Notes under the pieces: model-generated
Seen by the model: the letters and a program-made list of their open reading frames with translations, nothing else
What the model was told of the DNA's origin: nothing
Databases searched by the model: none
Position numbers and translations under genes: made by a program
Part shown: positions 55,662 to 64,000 of the stretch, piece after piece
Layout: each line of letters begins with the position of its first letter
Numbering within the stretch: position 1 is the stretch's first letter
Assembly: GCA_024743195.1 (NCBI GenBank)
Contig: JANSXE010000006.1
Span: 1 to 64,000, forward strand
Source of the DNA: Alphaproteobacteria bacterium
Lineage (GTDB): Bacteria > Pseudomonadota > Alphaproteobacteria > UBA8366 > Aestuariispiraceae
Reading direction: 5' to 3'
Length of the DNA stretch: 64,000 nucleotides

Positions 55662-56207
55662 TCAGATGAACTTTCCGTACCGGCCGCGGAAATAGACCAG
55701 CGGCCGGCCCGCCTCGTCGCCGAGATCGATCCGGCGGACGCGGCCGACCAGGATGATGTGGTCGCCGCCCTCGTGGCGCGCCTCGACGTCGCAGGCGATG
55801 CGGGCCAGGGCGGCGCTCAGCATCGGCAGGCCGTCCGCGTCGACATCGTGCGCGACGCCCGCGAACTTGTCGCGGACGCCCGGCTTGGCGAAGTGGGTCG
55901 AAACGTCGGCCTGATCCTCGCTCAGCACATTGACGGCGAAGCGCTCGACGGCCGCGAAGGCCTCGAAACTGCCGGCTTGCTTGTCGAGGCAGAACAGCAC
56001 CAGCGGCGGGTCGAGCGAGAGCGAGGTGAAGCTGTTGACCGTCAGCCCCTCCTTACGGCCGTCGGGCCCAAGGCCGGTGACGATCGAGACGCCCGTCGCG
56101 TAGCGCCCGCAGGCGGCCTTGAAGGCGGCTTCGGTCACGGCCGAGCCGGGCTCGACCGCCGCGGCCGCCGTCGTCGCCTCCTTGCGCAATCCACTGCTGT
56201 CGGCCAT
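55662..56207 (-). CDS. Flavin reductase family protein
   Basis: A 181-residue flavoprotein of the DIM6/NTAB (flavin reductase-like) fold. Signatures are FKAACGRYATGVSIVTGLG, LTVNSFTSLSLDPPLVLFCLDK, FAVNVLSEDQADVSTHFA and a C-terminal LVYFRGRYGKF. Such proteins supply reduced FMN or FAD to a monooxygenase partner, but none is nearby. The ATG at 56207 has GGGATGG upstream; the longer frame to 56264 is not protein-like. It is divergent from the methyltransferase gene. Confidence 0.9.
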   Translation of the reverse strand: MADSSGLRKEATTAAAAVEPGSAVTEAAFKAACGRYATGVSIVTGLGPDGRKEGLTVNSFTSLSLDPPLVLFCLDKQAGSFEAFAAVERFAVNVLSEDQADVSTHFAKPGVRDKFAGVAHDVDADGLPMLSAALARIACDVEARHEGGDHIILVGRVRRIDLGDEAGRPLVYFRGRYGKFI

Positions 56208-56350
56208 CGACCATCCCAATCCGGCGGCGGGCGTCTGCGCGCCCGTCTGAGCCCTTCGTCGCATCCGGCGCGGGCGCGCGCCGAAGCTGGCGCGCCGCGT
56301 GTTCAGCCGCTATCTAGCGCATGTGACCCCCTCTGGCGAGAGCGCACGCC

Positions 56351-57178
56351 ATGAATTCTCCCTCCAACGGCCGAACGACCCGCGCCGCGGCGCTGAGGGC
56401 GCCTGTCCTTCGCGCCGTCTTGGCGCTGGCGCTCGCCGGCGCGCTGACGGCGGGGGCGATCCAGGCCGCCTGGCGCTGGGCCGGCGTCGATCCGCCGCTG
56501 TGGGTCAAGATCGCGGGCGCCGGCGCGCTGGCCGCACTGATCGGTCTGGCGCTGCGGCTTCCCGTCTGGTGGCTCGCCCTTCTGGCCGTCGCCCCGGCGG
56601 CGATCGTGGGCGCGTTGACGCTCGACCTGCCGGCCTGGAGCTACGCCTTGGCGCTGGCGCTGACCGCGCTGGTGATGGTCAACGGCGCGCGCGAGCGGGT
56701 CCCGCTTTACCTGACCGGGGCCGCCAACCGCCGGGCCCTGGCGGCGTTGATCGACCCGGAGGCCCCGGTGCGCGCGGTCGATCTCGGCTGCGGGCTGGCG
56801 GGGCCGCTCCTGGCGCTGGCGCGGGCCAACCGCCATCCGAACAGCCGCTTTCTGGGGGTCGAGACGGCGCCGATTCCCTTCGCCCTCGCTTGGCTTCGCG
56901 TGCGATTCTCTGGCGACGCACGCATCGCGGTGCGGTTCCAGTCGCTCTGGAGGCTCGATCTGGGCGGCTTCGACCTGATCTACGCCTTCCTCAGCCCCGC
57001 CCCCATGCCGCGGCTGATGGAAAAGGCCGCGCGGGAAATGCGCGACGGGGCGCTTTTCGTTAGCAATGAATTTACCGATGCGGCATACGGTCCCGATCGT
57101 CGGTTGGAGCCCGCCGGACCCGGGGGGCGGCCGCTCAACCTTTGGCGGGCGCCGCTTGTCGCGCGGCGCGGGGCCTGA
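56351..57178 (+). CDS. Membrane-anchored class I SAM-dependent methyltransferase
   Basis: A 275-residue protein with four N-terminal hydrophobic segments (about 17-42, 50-68, 69-92, 95-110). A soluble methyltransferase-like domain follows, with motif I AVDLGCGLAGPLLALA, acidic motif II in FLGVETAP, and DLGGFDLIYAFLSPAPMP before ALFVSNEF. The family often includes proteins that modify membrane or lipid substrates. The target is unknown. It lies upstream of motA by about 100 bp, and cotranscription is possible. Confidence 0.82.
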   Translation: MNSPSNGRTTRAAALRAPVLRAVLALALAGALTAGAIQAAWRWAGVDPPLWVKIAGAGALAALIGLALRLPVWWLALLAVAPAAIVGALTLDLPAWSYALALALTALVMVNGARERVPLYLTGAANRRALAALIDPEAPVRAVDLGCGLAGPLLALARANRHPNSRFLGVETAPIPFALAWLRVRFSGDARIAVRFQSLWRLDLGGFDLIYAFLSPAPMPRLMEKAAREMRDGALFVSNEFTDAAYGPDRRLEPAGPGGRPLNLWRAPLVARRGA

Positions 57179-57281
57179 CGGTCCGCCGCCGGAGAAACGC
57201 GCCGCTTCGGCATGGACTTAGGCGGCGCTAAGCGCATATCCTGGCGCCGCGGGCCGCGGCCGGGGAGAGTTCGTAGATCTC

Positions 57282-58142
57282 ATGTTCGTTATCATTGGCA
57301 TCATCGCCGTCATCGTCTGCGTGATCGGCTCCTACATGGCCATGGGCGGAAAGCTCGGGGTGCTGTGGCAGCCGTACGAGGTGACGCTGATTTTCGGCGC
57401 CGGCCTCTCCGCCTTCGTGCTCGCCAACCCGATCCGGGTGGTGAAAGGGGGGTTCGGCCGCCTGGCCCAGATGTTCAAGGGTCCGAAATACAAAAAGGCG
57501 GACTATCTGGAGCTGCTGACCATGCAGTATCAGGTGTTCCGGCTGATGAAGCAGAAGGGCGCGCTGGCGGTCGAGCAGCATGTCGAGAATCCGCACGACA
57601 GCGCTCTGTTCCAGGCTTTCCCGAAGTTCCACGGCGACCATCACGCCCTCGATTTCTTCTGCGACTACCTGCGCCTTCTGACCATGGGGACGGACAACCC
57701 GCACGAGGTCGAGGCGCTGATCGACGGCGACCTGGAAGCGCTGCACATGCACGACCACCAGGTGAGCCACGCGCTGACCCAAATGGCCGAGAGCTTCCCG
57801 GCGCTCGGCATCGTCGCGGCCGTGTTGGGCATCATCAAGACCATGGGCTCGATCAACGAGCCGCCGGAGGTGTTGGGAAAACTGATCGGCGGCGCGCTGG
57901 TCGGCACCTTCCTCGGCATCCTGCTCTGCTACGGATTCTTCGCGCCCTTTGCGAACAACGTGAAGTCCATCATGGACGAAGAGGCCACCTACATGAACAG
58001 CATGAAGGCCGGCCTGATCGCGCACATGCAGGGTTACGCCCCGGCGATTTCGGTCGAGTTCGCGCGCAAGGTGCTGGCGGAGCATAACCGTCCCACCTTC
58101 GCCGAAGTCGAGGACGCCGTCGGCGAGCTGCCGCCGGTGTAA
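57282..58142 (+). CDS. motA: Flagellar motor stator protein MotA
   Basis: A 286-residue stator with four membrane helices (about 2-22, 34-48, 171-189, 198-221). The motor-specific FPALGIVAAVLGIIKTMGSINEPPEVLGKLIGGALVGTFLGILLCYGFFAPFA contains the Pro residues that control ion flow. The cytoplasmic loop has charged residues for FliG contact. It is the standard proton-type MotA and is followed by two motB genes in tandem (6-bp and 21-bp gaps). Confidence 0.97.
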   Translation: MFVIIGIIAVIVCVIGSYMAMGGKLGVLWQPYEVTLIFGAGLSAFVLANPIRVVKGGFGRLAQMFKGPKYKKADYLELLTMQYQVFRLMKQKGALAVEQHVENPHDSALFQAFPKFHGDHHALDFFCDYLRLLTMGTDNPHEVEALIDGDLEALHMHDHQVSHALTQMAESFPALGIVAAVLGIIKTMGSINEPPEVLGKLIGGALVGTFLGILLCYGFFAPFANNVKSIMDEEATYMNSMKAGLIAHMQGYAPAISVEFARKVLAEHNRPTFAEVEDAVGELPPV

Positions 58143-58148
58143 CCGGAC

Positions 58149-59159
58149 ATGTCGGACGCCTTCGGTCAGGAAGACGCCAAACCGCTCATCCTCGTCAAGA
58201 AGATCAAGCACGAGGGCGGGCACCATGGCGGCGCCTGGAAGGTGGCCTACGCCGACTTCGTGACCGCCATGATGGCCTTCTTCCTGCTGCTGTGGCTGCT
58301 GAACGCCACGACCGAAGAGCAGATGAACGGCATCTCGGACTTCTTCGCGCCGCCCAGCATTTCGGACTCGGACCAGGGCCTCGGCCAGGCCATGGCCGGC
58401 CTCGCGGTCGCGGCGGAGGGCGCGATGCGCTCGGATTCGGCGCGGCCCGCGGTCTCCGTCGCCATCCCCTCCTTCGGCGAGGAGGAGGCCGGCGAGCAGA
58501 CCGGCGAAGCGCGCGAGGACGCCAATCTCGACAATGTCAACGAGGGCCAGGCCAGCGCCGAATTCGAGGAGCAGCAGATGCTCGACGAGGCGATGGCGCA
58601 GTTGCGGCAGTCGGTGCTCGACTCCCCGGAGATGCAGGACCTGCAGGAGAGCCTGCTGCTCGAGAACACGGCGGAGGGTCTGCGCATCCAGATCCTCGAT
58701 CAGGCCGACCGCGGCATGTTCGAGGAAGGGACCGACCGCCTCACCCGTCGCGCGATCCGGCTGCTGGCCCTGATCGGCAGCATCGTCGCCACGCTGCCCA
58801 ACGACATCACCATCACCGGCCACACCGACGAGGCGCCGCCGCCCGGCGGGCGGCCCGACTACGGCAATTGGGAGCTGTCGGCGGACCGGGCCGCGGCCTC
58901 GCGGAAATGGCTGGTCGACGCCGGGCTCGCCGACTCGCAGGTCATCCAGGTCGAGGGGCGCGGCGACAGCCAACTGCTCAAACCGGAGGAGCCGACCGAT
59001 CCCGCGAACCGCCGCATCTCGATCCTGATCGTGCGCGACAATCCGCCCGCCGCGCCGGCGCCCGACGCCCCCGCCGCGGGGCCCGGCGGCGCGCCGAACG
59101 CCGCTCCGGCGCGGGCGCCGGACGGGGCCGCGCCGCCGGCCCTGCCGGGCGCCGGTTAG
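58149..59159 (+). CDS. motB: Flagellar motor protein MotB (first copy)
   Basis: A 336-residue stator subunit. The membrane helix AWKVAYADFVTAMMAFFLLLWLLNA holds the proton-carrying Asp (about residue 37). The plug and linker (about 55-165) are acidic and long, and the OmpA-like domain (about 165-295) reads RIQILDQADRGMFEEGTDRL, ITGHTDEAPPP and NWELSADRAAASRKWLVDAGL. The C-terminal tail (about 40 residues) is Pro/Ala rich. It begins 6 bp after motA. Confidence 0.95.
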   Translation: MSDAFGQEDAKPLILVKKIKHEGGHHGGAWKVAYADFVTAMMAFFLLLWLLNATTEEQMNGISDFFAPPSISDSDQGLGQAMAGLAVAAEGAMRSDSARPAVSVAIPSFGEEEAGEQTGEAREDANLDNVNEGQASAEFEEQQMLDEAMAQLRQSVLDSPEMQDLQESLLLENTAEGLRIQILDQADRGMFEEGTDRLTRRAIRLLALIGSIVATLPNDITITGHTDEAPPPGGRPDYGNWELSADRAAASRKWLVDAGLADSQVIQVEGRGDSQLLKPEEPTDPANRRISILIVRDNPPAAPAPDAPAAGPGGAPNAAPARAPDGAAPPALPGAG

Positions 59160-59180
59160 CGGGAACGGGGGGCGGCGAAG

Positions 59181-60083
59181 ATGGCGGGCGATCAGGAAGT
59201 CATCGTCAAGAAGAAGCACATCGTCGTGGAGGTTCCCCACGGCGGCGCCTGGAAGGTGGCGTACGCCGACTTCGTCACCGCCATGATGGCCTTCTTCCTG
59301 TTGCTCTGGCTGCTGAACGCGACGGAGCAGGAGGTGCTCGACGGGCTGTCGACCTACTTCACGCCCACCACCTTCACCAGTTCCGGCCAATCCGGATCGG
59401 GCGGCGTGTTCGGCGGCGAAACCGCGACCAATCCCGGCCCGGTCACGCAGACCCAGGACACCGCCAGCCTGGACGAGACCAATCCGAATGTCGGGACCCT
59501 CGACGCCGCCGACCCGGGCGACGGGCCGGAGCAGGAGATCAGCAGCGGCAGCGAAGGCCAGGTCGATTTCGAGGCCGAGGAGCAGACCTTCAACACCACC
59601 AAGCGCTTGATGGAGAAGTCCCTGGACGAGCTGCCGCCCGAACTGCAGCACCTTAAAGAGGCCATCAAGATCGACGTCACCGAGGAGGGGCTGCGCATCC
59701 AGATCCTGGACAACCGCCGGCGCTCGGGCTTCGTGCGCGGCACGCCGGACCTCACCGACAACGCCCGCCAGGCCTTGCAGTTCGTCATGCAATATGTCGA
59801 ACGCCTGCCGAACCAGCTCTCGATCTCGGGCCACACGGACGCGAGCGAAGCGCCCGACGACAACTGGCGCCTTTCGGCGCAGCGCGCCAACTCCGCGCGC
59901 CGGGAACTGGCCCGCCAAGGCCTGCCGCCGCAGCGCTTCGAGACCGTCGTCGGCAAGGCCGACAGCGAGTTGCTGACCCCCGAAGCGCCGACCGCGGCCC
60001 CGAACCGGCGCATCTCCATCATCATGCTGCGCCGCGCCCCCTACCCCGCCGACCGCCCCGCCCCGCCTTCGATCCTGCAATAG
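59181..60083 (+). CDS. Flagellar motor protein MotB (second copy)
   Basis: A 300-residue paralogue with the same AWKVAYADFVTAMMAFFLLLWLLNAT helix and channel Asp, a Ser/Thr/Gly-rich linker (about 60-115) and an OmpA-like domain (about 165-290: RIQILDNRRRSGFVRGTPDL, ISGHTDASEAPD, NWRLSAQRANSARRELARQGL). It follows motB after 21 bp, so one MotA could be shared by two MotB types. The linker differs strongly from the first copy, which suggests different plug behaviour or a different assembly condition. Confidence 0.92.
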   Translation: MAGDQEVIVKKKHIVVEVPHGGAWKVAYADFVTAMMAFFLLLWLLNATEQEVLDGLSTYFTPTTFTSSGQSGSGGVFGGETATNPGPVTQTQDTASLDETNPNVGTLDAADPGDGPEQEISSGSEGQVDFEAEEQTFNTTKRLMEKSLDELPPELQHLKEAIKIDVTEEGLRIQILDNRRRSGFVRGTPDLTDNARQALQFVMQYVERLPNQLSISGHTDASEAPDDNWRLSAQRANSARRELARQGLPPQRFETVVGKADSELLTPEAPTAAPNRRISIIMLRRAPYPADRPAPPSILQ

Positions 60084-60115
60084 CAGCGCAGCGACCGCGC
60101 GGCCGCTCCCCTTTG

Positions 60116-60136
60116 ACGCCGGGCGACTCCCGGCGT
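60116..60136 (+). terminator. Hairpin after the second motB
   Basis: ACGCCGGG (60116-60123) pairs with CCCGGCGT (60129-60136) around CGACT, 33 bp past the stop. There is no T run, so termination is likely to be weak. Confidence 0.4.
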
Positions 60137-60205
60137 TGCCGGCACCTGTCGTCCCGGACGGCCGAAGCGGTTGCAGAGCGCCGCTGCGCCCGCCATATGG
60201 GGGGA

Positions 60206-60724
60206 ATGAACGAGAACGGCGATCTGACGCGCGGCGGGCGCCGCGGCTTCCGGCTGGGACGGGACGAGGAGGCGTTGAGCGCCGACCGGCTGACCGACCC
60301 GGCGCTGGTCGAAGGCGCGACGGCGCGCCGCATCGTCGGCTATCTGATCGATCTGGTGATCCTGGGCGCGATCGCGATCGCCGTGCATTTCCTGGTCTTC
60401 GCGACGCTCGGGCTGCTGGCGCCGCTGCTCTATCCGCTGCTGGTGGTGCTGCCGTTGGCCTATCACAGCTTGTTCGTCGCCTCCGACGCCTCGGCGACGC
60501 CGGGTCAGCGCGTCGCGGGGGTGCAGGTGCGCCGGCTGGACGGCGGACGGCCCGGCCTGCTGCAGGCCTTCGTCATGGTCGCCCTCTTTTATCTGACGCT
60601 GACGCTGACCAGCGGGCTGCTGCTGCTCTGGTGTCTGTTCGACGACCGGGGACGCTGCCTGCACGACATCCTCTCCGGCACGCTGGTGGCGCGAACAGAC
60701 CGGTTGCGCGACGCCGGGTTCTAG
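60206..60724 (+). CDS. RDD-family membrane protein
   Basis: A 172-residue protein with the RDD pattern: ATARRIVGYLIDLVILGAIAIAVHFLVF (first helix with Arg and Asp), a second helix at APLLYPLLVVLPLAYHSLF, TPGQRVAGVQVRRLDGGRPGLLQAFVMVALFYLTLTL and the final FDDRGRCLHDILSGTLVAR. The function of the family is largely unknown, with some members linked to ion transport. The ATG at 60206 is taken with the GGGGGGA just before it as a poor ribosome site; 60197 is an alternative. Confidence 0.87.
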   Translation: MNENGDLTRGGRRGFRLGRDEEALSADRLTDPALVEGATARRIVGYLIDLVILGAIAIAVHFLVFATLGLLAPLLYPLLVVLPLAYHSLFVASDASATPGQRVAGVQVRRLDGGRPGLLQAFVMVALFYLTLTLTSGLLLLWCLFDDRGRCLHDILSGTLVARTDRLRDAGF

Positions 60725-61060
60725 AGCGCCCGCCGGGCGCCGGGCCTGACGCGCCCTTCGGGCGCCGGGCCGACGCAGCACGCCCCCTTGCGTTCCGCCA
60801 AGGGACCGCCATACTTGATCCCGGATCGAGCGCAGCGCCCGCGAGAGGCGCACGCCCCGATGAGCGGACGGCCGAGCGTTGCGACGCCCGCCCCAAGAGC
60901 CGCCATCGACCGGTCCAGCGGGGCGTCGAGCGACCCGCGCAGCGGCCGCAGCGGGCGACAGCCCCCGCCCGAGCCGCCGCGACGGTCGGGGGAGCGTGCG
61001 CCGAAGCCGCGCAAGAAGACGCGGCGGATCGGGGCGACAGGTGGTCGAATTGGGAGCGTT
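60725..61060. other. Non-coding or low-complexity spacer, 336 bp
   Basis: It holds a GCGCCC-TTC-GGGCGC hairpin (about 60752-60766) inside GGCGCCGGGCC-rich sequence. The ATP-grasp frame stays open across it as a basic, Pro/Ser/Arg-rich stretch with a possible ATG at 60860. That extension has no family counterpart, so the later start is used. No promoter was identified with confidence. Confidence 0.5.
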
Positions 61061-62518
61061 ATGACCGACACACTCGGCGCCGGCGCCGCTTTGCCCGGCT
61101 ATGACCCGAACGGGTTCTTTTGCGAGATTTTCGGCGGTCCGGGCGGCGACGCCGCCCCCTCTCCCGCCATCCAGGAACGCCTGAAGCGGCTCGACGTCGG
61201 CGACCTGACGCAGCGCGCGCAGGCGGCCTCGGACGAGCTGTTCAATCTCGGCATCACCTTCACCGTCTACACCGAGCGCGAGGCGATCGACCGGATCCTG
61301 CCGTTCGACGTCATCCCGCGCCCGATCGGCGCCGCCGAATGGGCCGTGATCGAGGCCGGCGTCAAGCAGCGGGTGCAGGCGCTGAACCTGTTCCTGCACG
61401 ACGTCTATCACGAGCAAAAGATCCTGAAGGACGGGGTGATCCCGAAGCCTCTCGTGCTCGGCAACAAGAACTACCGGCCGCAGATGCAGGGGCTCGACCT
61501 GCCGCACGGGACCTATGTCCACATCTGCGGGGTCGATCTGGTGCGCGGCGGGGACGGCGCCTTCCGGGTGCTGGAGGACAACGGCCGGACCCCCTCCGGC
61601 GTCTCCTACGTGATCGAGAACCGGCACATGATGCTGCGCGTCTTCCCGGACCTGGCGCGCGACATCGGGCTCAGGCCCGTGGACGAATACGGCGCGCGCC
61701 TTCATCAGGCGCTGCACGAGGTCGCGCCTGCGGAGATCGGCGATCCGCAGGTGGTGCTGCTGTCGCCGGGCGTCTTCAACTCCGCCTATTTCGAGCACAT
61801 CTTCCTGGCCCGCGAGATGGGCGTCCCGCTGGTGGAGGGCCGCGATCTGGAGGTCGAAGACAACCGGGTCTACATGCGCACGACGGCCGGACGCGCGCCG
61901 GTGCACGCGATCTACCGACGCATCGACGACGACTTCCTCGACCCGAAGACCTTTCGCCCGGACAGCATGTTGGGCGTGCCGGGCCTGTTCGAGGCCTACG
62001 CCAAGGGCAACGTCACGCTTGCCAACGCGGTCGGCACCGGCGTCGCCGACGACAAGGCGGTCTACGCCTACATGCCGCGGGTGATCGACTATTATCTCGG
62101 GGAAGAGCCGATCATCCAGAACGTGGAGACCCACATCTGCGGCGAGGCGGAGGGCCTGCGCTACACGCTGGACAATCTGGCGGAGCTCGTGGTCAAGCCG
62201 GTCGGCGAATCCGGCGGTTACGGGATCCTGATCGGGCCGCAGGCGAGCCGGGAGGAGTTGGAGCAGTTCCGCGCCAAACTGACCGCGGATCCCGCCAACT
62301 TCATCAGCCAGCCGGTGGTCAGCCTGTCCGTCTGCCCCACCCTGGTGGACGGGCGGATCGAACCGCGCCACGTCGATCTGCGCCCCTTCTGCCTGACCGG
62401 CCGCGACAGTTGGGTGCTGCCGGGCGGCCTGACGCGGGTCGCGATCAAGCGCGGCTCGCTGGTCGTCAATTCGAGCCAGGGCGGCGGCTCCAAGGATACG
62501 TGGGTGCTGACGGAATGA
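61061..62518 (+). CDS. Circularly permuted ATP-grasp protein
   Basis: A 485-residue member of the circularly permuted ATP-grasp family (type 2). Signatures are DPNGFFCEIFGG, GITFTVYTEREAIDRILPFDVIPR, FRVLEDNGRTPSGVSYVIENR, the PVDEYGARLHQALHEVAP segment and LVVKPVGESGGYGILIGP. The family is thought to form an amide or peptide-like bond with ATP and is nearly always beside an alpha-E gene, as here. The ATG at 61061 has GGGAG upstream. The stop overlaps the next start (ATGA). Confidence 0.93.
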   Translation: MTDTLGAGAALPGYDPNGFFCEIFGGPGGDAAPSPAIQERLKRLDVGDLTQRAQAASDELFNLGITFTVYTEREAIDRILPFDVIPRPIGAAEWAVIEAGVKQRVQALNLFLHDVYHEQKILKDGVIPKPLVLGNKNYRPQMQGLDLPHGTYVHICGVDLVRGGDGAFRVLEDNGRTPSGVSYVIENRHMMLRVFPDLARDIGLRPVDEYGARLHQALHEVAPAEIGDPQVVLLSPGVFNSAYFEHIFLAREMGVPLVEGRDLEVEDNRVYMRTTAGRAPVHAIYRRIDDDFLDPKTFRPDSMLGVPGLFEAYAKGNVTLANAVGTGVADDKAVYAYMPRVIDYYLGEEPIIQNVETHICGEAEGLRYTLDNLAELVVKPVGESGGYGILIGPQASREELEQFRAKLTADPANFISQPVVSLSVCPTLVDGRIEPRHVDLRPFCLTGRDSWVLPGGLTRVAIKRGSLVVNSSQGGGSKDTWVLTE

Positions 62519-63471
62519 GCCAGCCGCTTCTCGCCCGCTACGCCAGCTGCATCTTCTGGATGGCGCGCTACATGGAGCGGGCGGAGAATCTCGCGCGCCT
62601 GATCGAGGTCAACGAGGTCTTCGCGCGCGACCGGCGCGGCGCCCACAACTGGGAGGCCATCCTGCGCCTGAACGCCGACTGGGAGCGCTTCGAGAAGCGC
62701 TACGGCGCGCCGAGCGAGGAGACGGTGCAGTATTTCTACATGCTCGACCCCGGACACTCGGGATCGATCCTCTCCACCGTCACCATGGCGCGCGAGAACG
62801 CCCGGACGCTCAGGCCCTTCATCTCGACCGAGATGTGGACCCACCTGAACGAGATGTACAACCGGCTGCGCGCGATCGAGTCCGGGCCGGACCGGCTGCC
62901 GAACATCGCGGATTTCTGCACCAAGCTGAAGTACGGCGCCCAGGCGCATTCCGGCATTACCGAGGGCACCTTCTACCGCGATCAGGGGTGGCGCTTCTAT
63001 CGGCTTGGCAAGTATCTGGAGCGCGCCGACCAGACCACGCGGCTGATCGACGTGAAGTACCATGCGCTGCTGCCCAGCCCGGAAGACGTCGGCTCTCCGC
63101 TGGACGAAAGCCAATGGAACGCGCTGCTGCGCTCGGCCGCCGGCTATCACGCCTATCGCCGGGTGCATCCGCGCGACCTGACCCCGGCGAAGGTCGCCGG
63201 ATTCATGCTTCTGAACGCCCAGTTCCCACGCTCGGTGCGCTATTGCGTGGGCGAATGCGCGCGCAACCTGTCGGAGCTGATCCAATTGTTCGAACTGCCG
63301 CGCGGCGTCGAGGCGCGGGACCTTCTCGACGCGCTGCTTAAGCGCTTGGAAGAAACCGACATCGAGCGCATCATAGCCGAGGGTCTGCACGAGCACATGG
63401 ACGCGGTTCAACTCGAATTGATCGAGGTTGCCCGGGCGTTGGGCCGCGCCTATTTCGGGAGTGAAGAGTGA
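62515..63471 (+). CDS. Alpha-E domain protein
   Basis: A 318-residue all-helical alpha-E protein: LLARYASCIFWMARYMERAENLARLIEVNE at the start, GWRFYRLGKYLERADQTTRLIDVKY in the middle, and a C-terminal helix bundle. It contains conserved Glu/Arg pairs (YMERAEN, YLERADQT) typical of the family. It is coupled to the ATP-grasp gene by a 4-bp overlap, and the two are usually found together, sometimes with a transglutaminase and a peptidase. The product is not known. A transglutaminase-like protein occurs elsewhere in this window (16427), but not in this unit. Confidence 0.92.
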   Translation: MSQPLLARYASCIFWMARYMERAENLARLIEVNEVFARDRRGAHNWEAILRLNADWERFEKRYGAPSEETVQYFYMLDPGHSGSILSTVTMARENARTLRPFISTEMWTHLNEMYNRLRAIESGPDRLPNIADFCTKLKYGAQAHSGITEGTFYRDQGWRFYRLGKYLERADQTTRLIDVKYHALLPSPEDVGSPLDESQWNALLRSAAGYHAYRRVHPRDLTPAKVAGFMLLNAQFPRSVRYCVGECARNLSELIQLFELPRGVEARDLLDALLKRLEETDIERIIAEGLHEHMDAVQLELIEVARALGRAYFGSEE

Positions 63472-63517
63472 CCGGGGCCGCGCGCGGCCGGACCGGTCGG
63501 TTGAACGGGACTCCGCC

Positions 63518-64000
63518 ATGACGCTGCAGCGCAGCCCTTCCCTGCTGGTCTTCCATCGATCGGGCGCGATGCACTGTCCCTACCTGTCCGGCCATGTGGA
63601 GCAGCAACTCTTCGCCGAACTGAGCGGCCCCGACGCGCAGAGCCAGTTCGAGCATCTGAGCCGGCACGGCTTCCGCCGCTCGCACCACATCGTCTACCGG
63701 CCGGCCTGCCGCGGCTGCGAGCAGTGCATCCCGGTGCGCATCCGCGCGGCCGATCTGGTCTGGACCCGCTCGCTCAAGCGGATCGCGCGGCGCAACCGCG
63801 ACCTTGAGGTGACGGATGTCGGCCCGAACGCCACGGAGGAGCAGTACGCGCTCTTCGCGCGCTATGTCGGCGTGCGCCACGGCGACGGCGACATGGCCGA
63901 CATGAGCTTCCGCGACTACGCCAATCTGGTCGTAGCGAGCCCGGTGGAGACGACCCTGCTCGAGTGGCGGGACGCGGGAGGCGCGCTGCGGGCCGGCTGC
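63518..64000 (+). CDS. bpt: Aspartate/glutamate leucyltransferase, partial (cut by window end)
   Basis: The first 161 codons are visible. MHCPYLSGHVEQQLFAELSG and FRRSHHIVYRPACRGCEQCIPVRI with its Cys cluster match the N-terminal ATE domain of Bpt. YVGVRHGDGDMADMSFRDYANLV matches the start of the C-terminal domain. The enzyme transfers Leu from Leu-tRNA to proteins with N-terminal Asp or Glu, marking them for ClpS-ClpAP degradation. The ATG at 63518 is 46 bp after the alpha-E gene. The frame runs off the window without a stop. Confidence 0.9.
   Translation, partial: MTLQRSPSLLVFHRSGAMHCPYLSGHVEQQLFAELSGPDAQSQFEHLSRHGFRRSHHIVYRPACRGCEQCIPVRIRAADLVWTRSLKRIARRNRDLEVTDVGPNATEEQYALFARYVGVRHGDGDMADMSFRDYANLVVASPVETTLLEWRDAGGALRAGC

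Noticed and set aside
57228-60080. A 950-residue minus-strand open frame
   Set aside because: Opposite motA and both motB genes, with shadow-type composition and no ribosome site or motif.
60860-61060. Longer N-terminus for the ATP-grasp protein
   Set aside because: The extension is a basic low-complexity stretch without a family counterpart, and the start at 61061 has a good ribosome site.

Overview
The window is high-GC (roughly two thirds G+C by eye) chromosomal DNA from a motile alphaproteobacterium, most like the Rhodospirillales and relatives. The evidence is a CckA cell-cycle kinase beside recA and alaS, the flagellar regulator FliX divergent from flgI, a single-cysteine DksA, a GTTC-N7-GTTC LexA box at recA, and consensus sigma-54 promoters in front of flagellar operons. 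No rRNA or tRNA gene, integrase, transposase or CRISPR array was seen. The genus is inference.

Layout. 1-4.9 kb: a 45-bp tandem repeat, a LysR regulator, a small ORF, a structured possibly non-coding stretch with a strong terminator, threonine ammonia-lyase, a cyclic-nucleotide-gated K+ channel and a DUF1330 protein. 4.9-14.5 kb: alaS, a two-gene insertion (secreted Sel1 protein plus a peptidoglycan-binding-like protein), a duplicated palindromic repeat, SOS-regulated recA and cckA. 14.5-39.6 kb: flagellar genes in several transcription units. These are flgB-flgC-fliE-fliQ-(antisense transglutaminase-like gene)-fliR-flhB-cckA; an FlhB-C paralogue, a small helical ORF, fliO and fliP; fliL-fliM-DUF6468-motE-cheY-two MotB-like genes-giant TPR protein; flgF-flgG-flgA-flgH; fliX and dksA; flgI-flgJ-flgN-like-flgK. 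39.6-43.7 kb: a four-gene sugar-nucleotide set directly after flgK. 43.7-57.2 kb: housekeeping and metabolic genes (NTF2-like, NAD kinase, a very unusual ABC-type protein with a cyclic-nucleotide domain, hydrolase, ornithine/lysine decarboxylase, penicillin-acylase-family enzyme, serine ammonia-lyase, flavin reductase, methyltransferase). 57.2-60.1 kb: motA with two consecutive motB paralogues. 60.2-64 kb: RDD protein, circularly permuted ATP-grasp plus alpha-E pair, and the start of bpt, cut by the window edge.

How it fits together. Most of the window builds, exports, drives and regulates a flagellum: export gate (FliO/P/Q/R, FlhB), rod and rings (FlgB/C/F/G/H/I, FliE, FlgA, FlgJ), hook junction (FlgK), switch (FliM, CheY), stators (MotA and several MotB types) and control (FliX, sigma-54 sites, CckA coupled to FlhB). 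Genes for flagellin, hook, FlhA, FliF/G/N and FlgL are not in the window.

The least conventional items are the 1039-residue degenerate ABC protein at 45770-48889, the MotB-like pair without a MotA at 24889-26581, the structured segment at 1651-1861, and tandem repeats that appear to have grown from the 3' ends of genes at 1-182 and 26703-26772.
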